Positions 6,185-12,221 of a stretch of DNA of 12,221 nt are shown in pieces. Made by a program: the position numbers and the translations under genes. Position 1 is the first letter of the stretch; each line of letters starts with the position of its first letter. The notes beneath the pieces are model-generated. The model made no database searches. It saw only the letters and a program-made list of their open reading frames with translations, and was not told the DNA's origin. The stretch is from Deltaproteobacteria bacterium (lineage in GTDB: Bacteria; Desulfobacterota; Desulfobacteria; Desulfobacterales; B30-G6): NCBI GenBank assembly GCA_019313725.1, contig JAFDAT010000058.1, forward strand, positions 1 to 12,221, read 5' to 3'.

Positions 6185-7552
6185 ATGAAAGTAATTAAAA
6201 TCGGCGGCGGATGCCTTCACGGGAAAAAGACAATTGCCCGAATTCTCGACATAGTTGAAGAAAGAGCAAAGGGCCACATCATTGTCGTATCGGCCCTGTA
6301 TGGCATCACCGACATGCTGATCAACGGCATGAACATGGCCCTTGAAAGCGATGAAAATATTCCGGGAATTATCAGCCGATTGAAAGCCCGACACATGTTG
6401 ATTGCCCGCTATCTGATCAATAACCGAAAGGACTATGGTGATTTCAACCGTGACTTGAACAAAAATATCGGCAAACTCGAACGGCTTTACTATGGTCTTA
6501 ATTTTACAAGAGAAATATCTCCCCGCCTGCATGATATCATTAGCAGTTTTGGAGAGCGCTTCAGCGCCCGGCTGCTTACCGCCATCCTCCGAAGCCGGGG
6601 AATCAAAGCGACCTGCCGGATGCCGCATAAAATAGGTATGCTCACCGACGGAAAGTTTGGCGATGCCACCGCTGATCTGAAGCAGACCACCCGGAATTTT
6701 CAGCAATACATCAATCCACTGCTGAAAAAAGATGTCATCCTGTTTATTCCTGGTTTTTACGGGGTCAGCAAAACCGGTGATATCACGACCTTCGGGCGCG
6801 GCGGATCGGATTACTCGGCTGCGGTGGCTGCCGTCGCTGCAAAAGCTACGCTCCTTGAAATCTGGAAAGATGTGGACGGATTCATGAGTGCGGACCCTAA
6901 TCTGGTTTCTGCTGCAAAACTGATACCGGTACTTTCCTATAGCGAGGCTGCAGAGTTGGCTTATTTCGGGGCCAGTATTCTCCACCCACGTGCCATGGAA
7001 CCGGTACGCAGAAAAAAAATCAAGGTTGAAATCAAAAACACATTAAACCCCGACGCCCCCGGAAGTCTGATCACGGCCCGCAGCCCGAGGCACAAGAGCA
7101 TCATCAAAAGTGTTGCCCATGATACCGACATCGGCATTCTCAAGGTACATGCCTCGGGAGTTGGGGCCAGGCCGGGGATTCTATCCCTTGTAGCTGGCAG
7201 TCTGACGGACAACGGCATCAACATCAAATCGGTGGTCACCTCTCAAACTTGTATCAGCCTCCTGCTGGCCGGCAGTGATTTGGAAGTCGGGCGACAGGCG
7301 CTTAAAACCATTGCCCCGAAGCCCTACCGAACCATTGAGACAGTGGACGACCTGGCACTCGTCAGCATCGTGGGTGAAGGTTTATTTCAAAAGAAAGGAA
7401 TCGCGGCACGCTGTTTTACGGCGGTAGCAAAAGGAGGGGTCAACGTGGAAATGATATCATTCGGGCCATCACGGGCCGCACTTTATTTTCTGGCCAAAAC
7501 CAAAGATCTGAGCCGGGCTGTGAATGTCATCCATGCCACTTTTTTCTCCTAA
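6185..7552 (+). CDS. Aspartate kinase (monofunctional, LysC-type) with C-terminal ACT domains
   Basis: Phosphorylates aspartate to aspartyl-4-phosphate, the entry to lysine, threonine, methionine and diaminopimelate synthesis. In the 455-residue product the amino-acid-kinase domain covers about 1-295, with VVSALYGITDML at 34-45, SFGERFSARL at 121-130, FGRGGSDYSAA at 203-213, WKDVDGFMSADP at 227-238, and ELAYFGASILHPRA at 257-270. Two ACT-type regulatory repeats follow (about 310-380 and 390-455), suggesting feedback control by an end-product amino acid. The first loop is KIGGGCL (5-11) where aspartokinases nearly always have KFGGTSV. I chose ATG 6185 because the usual N-terminus starts there; ATG 6161, directly after the kinase TGA and near AGGTGA, would add eight residues. 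No dehydrogenase domain is fused. It is probably co-transcribed with the GHMP kinase. Confidence 0.9.
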   Translation: MKVIKIGGGCLHGKKTIARILDIVEERAKGHIIVVSALYGITDMLINGMNMALESDENIPGIISRLKARHMLIARYLINNRKDYGDFNRDLNKNIGKLERLYYGLNFTREISPRLHDIISSFGERFSARLLTAILRSRGIKATCRMPHKIGMLTDGKFGDATADLKQTTRNFQQYINPLLKKDVILFIPGFYGVSKTGDITTFGRGGSDYSAAVAAVAAKATLLEIWKDVDGFMSADPNLVSAAKLIPVLSYSEAAELAYFGASILHPRAMEPVRRKKIKVEIKNTLNPDAPGSLITARSPRHKSIIKSVAHDTDIGILKVHASGVGARPGILSLVAGSLTDNGINIKSVVTSQTCISLLLAGSDLEVGRQALKTIAPKPYRTIETVDDLALVSIVGEGLFQKKGIAARCFTAVAKGGVNVEMISFGPSRAALYFLAKTKDLSRAVNVIHATFFS

Positions 7553-7665
7553 ACCGACCAAGGCGCATTCAGGGAATACAGATGGGGGTAAGGTCGAGTC
7601 TGCCTATGACTATTAAGGTTATGGTTCGGCGCGAAATAGATATGGTATGCCGGATTGCCGACGCG

Positions 7666-8061
7666 TTATTTTACCGTAACCACCGGACACGGGGACTTTA
7701 ATATCATATACTGAGCAGTGGACCCGAACACCAGTTTGCCCACCTTGGATGTTTTTTCGATCCCGACAAATATCTGATCGATCCCCTCCTTTTCCGCAAA
7801 CCGAACCATCTGTTCTTCCGAACGCAGCGTATCGATAAGCAGCTCAACGTTGTAGGAAATACCACTACCACCTAAAATTTCTTTGATCTCATTTTCTAAA
7901 GAGTGTTCTTTCTTTTCGATAAACGAACGTTTCAGCGATTGTTCTCGCATAATTGAATTGGCCACTTCCAATGTGGCACCCCACACTTTTGCGTGTTCAC
8001 AGGCAAGTTCCAGGGCTTTTTTGGCTTCCTTTGAACCGTCATAACATACCATAAATTTCAT
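7666..8061 (-). CDS. Universal stress protein, UspA family
   Basis: A small cytoplasmic single-domain Usp of 131 residues, probably a dimer; family members are induced by stress or growth arrest and some bind ATP. Seen are the start MKFMVCYDGS with D8, the segment DQIFVGIEKTSKVGKLVFGS at 95-114, and the closing strand CPVVTVK. The ATP-loop pattern G-2x-G-9x-G-S/T is kept except that the second Gly is Lys103 (G100, K103, G113, S114), so nucleotide binding is uncertain. ATG 8061 has GGGGAG at 8068-8073 with six bases between. It stands alone, convergent with the aspartokinase and separated from the upstream permease by a hairpin. The spacer 7553-7665 holds no clear terminator. Confidence 0.92.
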   Translation of the reverse strand: MKFMVCYDGSKEAKKALELACEHAKVWGATLEVANSIMREQSLKRSFIEKKEHSLENEIKEILGGSGISYNVELLIDTLRSEEQMVRFAEKEGIDQIFVGIEKTSKVGKLVFGSTAQYMILKSPCPVVTVK

Positions 8062-8079
8062 ATCTGTCTCCCCTACTTA

Positions 8080-8108
8080 ATATTAAAACAACAAAGGCTT
8101 CCTTTTAA
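8080..8108 (-). promoter_or_regulatory. Weak candidate promoter for the UspA-type gene
   Basis: On the minus strand TTAAAA (8103-8108) and TAATAT (8080-8085) with a 17-base spacer, each four of six consensus matches. It would start transcription almost at the SD, giving a very short leader. Weak. Confidence 0.2.
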
Positions 8109-8119
8109 GGGAAACACAG

Positions 8120-8152
8120 CCGGCGATCTGCAATGGTTGTGCAGACCGCCGG
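8120..8152 (-). terminator. Strong hairpin after the last permease gene
   Basis: Arms 8140-8152 and 8120-8132 form a 13-bp stem around a seven-base loop; in the minus-strand transcript every position pairs, one as G-U. It begins about 30 bases after the stop of the PotC-type permease. The stem is GC-rich but is followed by only a short TTT, so it may end or protect the importer mRNA without being a textbook intrinsic terminator. Confidence 0.5.
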
Positions 8153-8181
8153 GCATGATCCGGCAAGTTTAACGGATGACA

Positions 8182-8985
8182 TTAACGAATTTTGATCAAT
8201 TCGCGCCGACGTCTATATTCATAGGTAATCGCGCCGATAATTGTCAGCGCGATAAAAACCACAGCCAAGGCGTTCATGGCCGGGCTGATAAAGCTGCGCA
8301 GTTTGGTACCGATATAAATCGGAAGGGTCTGTTCGACGCCGATGGCAAACAAGGTCGTGTTGTAGTTGTCAAAGGATTGCATAAAGGCCAGGGCCACCGA
8401 CGAGATCAGGGCCGGTCTCAAAAAAGGCAGGGTTATTTTCCAGAATACCTGGCGATGGCTTGCTCCCAGATCAAAGGCAGCCTCTTCCTGGGTCAGGTCA
8501 AAGCGCTGGGCGCGCGACATGATCAGCAGCATGCAATAAGAGGTGATAAAGGTCGCCTGGCCGAGAATGGCGGTCCATAAACCGCCGGGGACATTCATAT
8601 AACTGTCCCAGAACAGAAATGTTGAAATTCCCAGGATAATACCCGGCGTCAGGATGGGCGAAACCAGTACCCCGTAAACAAAATCGCGGGCCTTGAACTG
8701 CAGCCGGGTCAGCAGCAGGGCGCCTCCCAGTCCGATGGGTACCGATATGGCGACGACTGAAAATGCGACGATAAAGCTGTTCAGCAGGGCTTTCCACATC
8801 TGCTCATCTTTGGCCAGTTCTCCGAACCACATGAAAGTAAATCCCTTCCAGGGCGTAATCTGGGGTACTTCATTGGCATTAAAGGCGATAATCGTCATAA
8901 AAATCAGCGGTAGAAACATATAGGCAAAAAACAGGGCCAGATAAGCACCGACAACAATTCTGAAAATAGACTTGGATGATTTCAT
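8182..8985 (-). CDS. potC: Polyamine ABC transporter permease, PotC-type
   Basis: Inner-membrane permease of a spermidine/putrescine-type importer, 267 residues, the usual length. Hydrophobic segments lie near 10-34, 70-94, 104-126, 137-156, 190-205 and 236-255, consistent with six membrane spans. The cytoplasmic EAA loop that contacts the ATPase reads EEAAFDLGASHRQVFW at 167-182, followed by KITLPFLRPAL. The start codon overlaps the stop of the upstream permease (ATGA, four shared bases), so translation is probably coupled; no strong SD is seen. It is the last gene of the importer unit. Which polyamine it carries cannot be told, since PotC, PotI and YdcV are closely related. Confidence 0.9.
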   Translation of the reverse strand: MKSSKSIFRIVVGAYLALFFAYMFLPLIFMTIIAFNANEVPQITPWKGFTFMWFGELAKDEQMWKALLNSFIVAFSVVAISVPIGLGGALLLTRLQFKARDFVYGVLVSPILTPGIILGISTFLFWDSYMNVPGGLWTAILGQATFITSYCMLLIMSRAQRFDLTQEEAAFDLGASHRQVFWKITLPFLRPALISSVALAFMQSFDNYNTTLFAIGVEQTLPIYIGTKLRSFISPAMNALAVVFIALTIIGAITYEYRRRRELIKIR

Positions 8986-9890
8986 TGGGTAAGCTCTTTC
9001 AGACCGACCTTGAATATCTTAAGCATAATAAACATGAAAATCATGCAGAGCAGCATTAAAACCGTTGCATAGGCCGCTCCCTGATTCCAGTTGGCACATT
9101 CAAAATTGGTGTTGATGACCTGGGTAAACCAGAAACTGCTAGGGCTGCCCAAGAGCTGCGGGGCCGCGACGGTACCGGCTGCCAGCATGAAAGTCATGGT
9201 ACAGCCCACGGCGATGCCGGGTTTGGCGTGTGGCATTACGATTCGGCGGTGAATGCGCAGCCAGGATGCACCCAGGTCACGGGCTGCATCAAGCTGATTG
9301 CGGTCCAGACTTTCCATGACATTGTATATCGGGAAAACCATAAAAAGAATATAGGCATACGTCATCCCGAGAATGACGGCCCCGTTACCGGCACGAAAAT
9401 TAATCGGATCGACAATAATTCCCAGTAATATTAGAAGCTGGTTCAAGATGCCGGAATCAGCCAGGATGAGCTGCCAGGCAAAAAGACGCAGCAGTTCATT
9501 GATCCAGTACGGTATAATAAGCCCCAGCATCAATAAACCTACCTTGCCGCCACGAACCACTTTGGCCAGGTAAAAGGCAATGGGATAGCAGATTGCAAGG
9601 GCTACCAAAGTCACGATGAAACTGGACCAGATGGTTTTGAAAAAGATCGCCATGTGCAATTTGTTGGTGAAAAATACGATATAATTTTTCAGGGTCCAGA
9701 CATCTTTGGGGCCACCGATATCTCTCAGTGCCAACATCGGCCGCAGCGAATAATCAAACATGATAAGCTGGGGTATCAGAATCATGAACACCAGCCATAT
9801 CCCCACTGTAATGATAATGTAGGCTACTCCGATTTTACCCAGGTCTCTTAAAGCATTTTTCCAGAAATCACGCACTTGAAGAGTCTCCAT
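8982..9890 (-). CDS. potB: Polyamine ABC transporter permease, PotB-type
   Basis: First permease of the importer, 302 residues. Hydrophobic segments lie near 21-45, 88-108, 117-137, 141-160, 170-190, 226-247 and 272-292. The EAA loop is LDAARDLGASWLRIHRRI at 200-217 followed by VMPHAKPGI. It pairs with the PotC-type protein to form the channel and docks on the ATPase. ATG 9890 lies 23 bases inside the end of the ATPase gene and has no SD. A GTG at 9875 in frame has GGAG nine bases upstream and a shorter overlap, and could be the true start. The gene overlaps the downstream permease by four bases. Confidence 0.9.
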   Translation of the reverse strand: METLQVRDFWKNALRDLGKIGVAYIIITVGIWLVFMILIPQLIMFDYSLRPMLALRDIGGPKDVWTLKNYIVFFTNKLHMAIFFKTIWSSFIVTLVALAICYPIAFYLAKVVRGGKVGLLMLGLIIPYWINELLRLFAWQLILADSGILNQLLILLGIIVDPINFRAGNGAVILGMTYAYILFMVFPIYNVMESLDRNQLDAARDLGASWLRIHRRIVMPHAKPGIAVGCTMTFMLAAGTVAAPQLLGSPSSFWFTQVINTNFECANWNQGAAYATVLMLLCMIFMFIMLKIFKVGLKELTQ

Positions 9891-10956
9891 TTTTTAACAC
9901 GAAAGCGTTTTCCCGGTTGAACGTCACGTTGACATTCTCATCCGCCTTAACACTGGGGGCGGTGCCGTCATTATTAAGCCGCATGGTTAATAATTGTCCC
10001 TGTTCGGTCTTGAGTGTTACAACCGCATAGGCGCCTTCGAAACTCAAGTTTTGGATACCGCACGCCAATAAATTAGACGCATTGGATTCTTTCGTCATAA
10101 AAACCGTCTCCGGTCTGATAAAAATAGTCCCTTCCTCTCCCTTGCTCATCCGCTGCGGGTTTTTGCAGGAGAACGGACCGGATGCTGTGTTCAGAACCGC
10201 ATACTCACCATCAATATTGCTGATCGTACCTTGAAGCCGGTTGGTTTCACCTACAAAGGAAGCTACAAAGGCCGTTGCCGGATTGTTGTAAATGACATCC
10301 GGCACTGCCACCTGTTCCAGTTTTCCTATGGACATTACGCCCACACGATCCGACATGGTTAAAGCTTCGGTCTGGTCATGGGTAATATAAATGAAGGTTA
10401 CCCCGGTGCGACGCTGAATATTGCGCAATTCAGCGCGCATATGGTGCCTCAGTTTCAGATCCAGGGCGGACAATGGTTCGTCAAGCAATAAAACGGCAGG
10501 ATTCACCGCCAGAGCTCTGGCGATGGCCACACGCTGCATCTGTCCGCCGGAGAGCTCACTGACATATCTATTCCCGGTTCCAAACAGATCCACGAGTTCG
10601 ATGAGTTCTTCCACCTTTTTAATTCGTTCCACCTTTGGCATGCCACGCACTTCCAGACCGAATCCGATATTTTCCATCACCGTCATCAGGGGGAAAAGGG
10701 CCAGGTTCTGAAATATCATGGCGGTTGGACGATTGTTCGATCCAATACCGATCATGTCTTTGCCGCCTATCTTTATCTGCCCTTTTGTAGGATCCATAAA
10801 GCCGGAAACCAGGCGCAGCAATGTGGTTTTGCCGCAACCCGACGGTCCTAAAAAACTGAAAAATTCACCCGCTTCGATATGTACATTGATATCGCGAGCA
10901 GCATAAAAATCTCCGAAGCGCATGCTGACATCGGCTATTTCAACATCTTGCCCCAT
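9868..10956 (-). CDS. potA: Polyamine ABC transporter ATP-binding protein, PotA-type
   Basis: Cytoplasmic ATPase that powers the importer, 362 residues. Walker A GPSGCGKTT at 37-45, Q-loop glutamine 83 in FQNLALFP, signature LSGGQMQRV at 135-143, Walker B VLLLDE at 155-160, D-loop SALD, and switch histidine 193 in ITHDQTEAL. The part after about 235 is a TOBE/MOP-like tail usual in PotA/MalK-type ATPases, here possibly regulatory. ATG 10956 is preceded by AAGGA about nine bases upstream. It follows the binding-protein gene after 136 bases that contain hairpins, and its end overlaps the first permease, so ATPase and permeases are probably made together. Confidence 0.93.
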   Translation of the reverse strand: MGQDVEIADVSMRFGDFYAARDINVHIEAGEFFSFLGPSGCGKTTLLRLVSGFMDPTKGQIKIGGKDMIGIGSNNRPTAMIFQNLALFPLMTVMENIGFGLEVRGMPKVERIKKVEELIELVDLFGTGNRYVSELSGGQMQRVAIARALAVNPAVLLLDEPLSALDLKLRHHMRAELRNIQRRTGVTFIYITHDQTEALTMSDRVGVMSIGKLEQVAVPDVIYNNPATAFVASFVGETNRLQGTISNIDGEYAVLNTASGPFSCKNPQRMSKGEEGTIFIRPETVFMTKESNASNLLACGIQNLSFEGAYAVVTLKTEQGQLLTMRLNNDGTAPSVKADENVNVTFNRENAFVLKNGDSSSA

Positions 10957-11039
10957 ACGATAAATTCCTTACCTGGTATGTTGTTTTGAGACAATCGTCT
11001 CTTTTTTAGTATTTTTTTTCAGTAACGACGAAAAGTATA

Positions 11040-11074
11040 CACGCCCTGTTCCGTAAAAACCGGGACAGGGCGTG
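11040..11074 (-). terminator. Hairpin between binding-protein gene and ATPase gene
   Basis: Arms 11040-11052 and 11062-11074 form a 13-bp stem with a nine-base loop; one position is a C-A mismatch in the minus-strand transcript. It starts 18 bases after the binding-protein stop and has no long T-run behind it. In many importers such an intercistronic stem gives more binding protein than ATPase, by partial termination or protection from 3' exonucleases. A second small stem, GAGAC/GTCTC at 10988-11001, lies nearer the ATPase start. Confidence 0.45.
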
Positions 11075-11092
11075 GGTGGTTTTCCGCCGGAT

Positions 11093-12221
11093 TTAGGCGG
11101 CCTGGAATTTATCCCTGTATTCGGTACGCGCCGGAACAAACCACGGCGCTTCGGAAACATACCACCATAGATTATCAATGGCATTGCCCGGATAAGCTTC
11201 CTTGAAACCCTGCTTGGTCTTTTCATCCAGCAGAGCGTCAACGCCTTTTACAACGCTGTTGTAACCGGTGCTTTTGGCCATGATAGCGCCGGCTTCCGGT
11301 GTATACGCCCAGTTGATCCAGGCATAGGCCTGCTCGAGGTTCTCGGCGTTCTTGACGATGGCCATGGAGTCAACCCAGGTCATGGCGCCTTCCTTGGGGG
11401 CCATGTAGGTAACGGGTTTGCCTTCCTTTTTCATGGTCAGGATCGGGCCGTCCCAGGTCTGGCCGAGTAGGCAGCCGTTCTGCAAAAATGCCAGCTGGTG
11501 ATCCTGGGCGTTATTCCAGAACATTTTGATGTTCTTTTTTCGAGCGACCAAAAATTTGAGGATTTCATCATATACTTTGCGGAATTTTGTTTCATCACGA
11601 TAGGTATCGTACATCCTGTCGGAGGGAACCTGGCCGATGGCATCCAGATACAACCCGGCACCGATAAATACCGAATGGGGCCGGCATGTCACCTTCTGAT
11701 TAAATTCGGGTTCCCACAGGGTGCCATAGGAAAGTTCACCATATTTATAGTCCAGTTTGTCGGTGTTAAAGGCAATCGCCTCTGTACCCCAGTCATAGGG
11801 CAGGCCTACGCGTTGGCCACGGATTACACCACCCTGCGCTTTGGATGATTCATAGAAGGAGGGTTCAAGGTTATTCAGGTTGGTAATTTTGCTTTCATCC
11901 ATCGCCTGGTACAGTTCAAATTCCATGTGCAGTTCGTATTCGGTCAAGGAGGGCTGGGCAATGTCGAACCCCTTAGCACGGGAGGCGCGCAGCTTATTCA
12001 TGCACTCCTGATTGCTAGAATAATTAGTGACTTTGACTTTGATACCGGTGGCTTTTTCAAAGGCTTTGATAACCTCGGGTTTTGAGTAATCCGGCCAGGT
12101 AAAAAGATTCAGTTTACCGGAAGATGACAGTGCGTCTTTGATAAACCAGGGCCCCATGCTCGCGGTTGCAAACACGCCCAGACCCATGGCCGCCGATTTT
12201 TTTATAAATGACCGACGGGTG
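11093..12221 (-). CDS. potD: Polyamine-type periplasmic substrate-binding protein with Tat signal, 5' end outside window
   Basis: Captures spermidine, putrescine or a related solute in the periplasm and delivers it to the permeases. The frame stays open to the window edge: before the first in-window ATG (12187) it reads TRRSFIKKSAA, a twin-arginine motif (12197-12220) followed by a hydrophobic stretch to about WFI. So the true start lies beyond 12221, and export is probably by Tat. The mature part begins near SSGKLNLFTWPDY, typical of PotD/PotF proteins, with GLPYDWGTEAIAFNTDKL, GQTWDG, and a C-terminal MTWVDSMAIVKNA and AYAWINWAYTPEAG. The order binding protein-ATPase-permease-permease is that of potFGHI and ydcSTUV, so a putrescine-type substrate is possible. 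The last residues are DKFQAA. Confidence 0.92.
   Translation of the reverse strand, partial: TRRSFIKKSAAMGLGVFATASMGPWFIKDALSSSGKLNLFTWPDYSKPEVIKAFEKATGIKVKVTNYSSNQECMNKLRASRAKGFDIAQPSLTEYELHMEFELYQAMDESKITNLNNLEPSFYESSKAQGGVIRGQRVGLPYDWGTEAIAFNTDKLDYKYGELSYGTLWEPEFNQKVTCRPHSVFIGAGLYLDAIGQVPSDRMYDTYRDETKFRKVYDEILKFLVARKKNIKMFWNNAQDHQLAFLQNGCLLGQTWDGPILTMKKEGKPVTYMAPKEGAMTWVDSMAIVKNAENLEQAYAWINWAYTPEAGAIMAKSTGYNSVVKGVDALLDEKTKQGFKEAYPGNAIDNLWWYVSEAPWFVPARTEYRDKFQAA

Noticed and set aside
5849..6985. 378-codon open frame on the minus strand opposite the GHMP kinase and aspartokinase
   Set aside because: It lies fully antisense across the ends of two clearly conserved genes, has no recognisable motif, and spans the gene junction; it is a coding shadow.
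7553..7665. Search for a bidirectional terminator between the aspartokinase and the Usp gene
   Set aside because: Only 4-bp complementary segments were found; nothing stable enough to call.
10988..11007. Plus-strand stem GAGAC/GTCTC followed by a T-run, resembling a terminator
   Set aside because: The stem is only 5 bp and there is no plus-strand gene upstream; the T-run is the complement of A-rich DNA before the ATPase gene.

Overview
The window looks like ordinary chromosome from a Gram-negative, probably anaerobic bacterium, most likely a sulfate-reducing type of Desulfobacterota (former Deltaproteobacteria). That guess rests on the gene mix: a eukaryote-type UGPase, type II IlvE, a RecJ-like DHH protein, a mevalonate-kinase-like GHMP kinase beside an aspartokinase, and a Tat-exported polyamine-binding protein. 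Base composition is close to half GC. No phage, transposon, CRISPR, tRNA or rRNA signal was seen.

Layout. (1) Positions 1-3589, minus strand: a HAD-IIB phosphatase, then ilvE, then a UDPGP-family UTP-glucose-1-phosphate uridylyltransferase that starts 4 bases after the ilvE stop. The first codons of a further minus-strand gene with a strong SD lie at the left edge. (2) Positions 3590-3815: AT-rich divergent intergenic region with candidate promoters in both directions. (3) Positions 3816-7552, plus strand: a DHH phosphoesterase, a 206-base non-coding stretch packed with inverted repeats, then a GHMP kinase and an aspartokinase that are almost contiguous. (4) Positions 7666-8061, minus strand: a single UspA-type protein, convergent with the aspartokinase. 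(5) Positions 8182-12221, minus strand: a polyamine-type ABC importer in the order binding protein (5'-truncated by the window), ATPase, permease, permease. A strong hairpin lies between binding protein and ATPase, and another lies after the last permease.

How the genes work together. The four pot-type genes form one importer: Tat-exported binding protein, two permeases with EAA loops, and one ATPase with a TOBE-type tail. The ilvE/UGPase/HAD block mixes amino-acid and sugar-nucleotide metabolism and may be only a transcriptional unit. The GHMP kinase and aspartokinase are probably co-transcribed. The kinase has the mevalonate-kinase active-site signature but an altered first ATP motif, and the aspartokinase has an altered N-terminal loop, so their true substrates are the most open biochemical question here. 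The least explained DNA is 5025-5211: an 18/19-bp inverted repeat enclosing a 7-bp hairpin, a nested 7+10-bp repeat with a 12-bp palindrome inside, and a perfect 10-bp repeat directly before the kinase SD. I found no clear new defence or mobile system.
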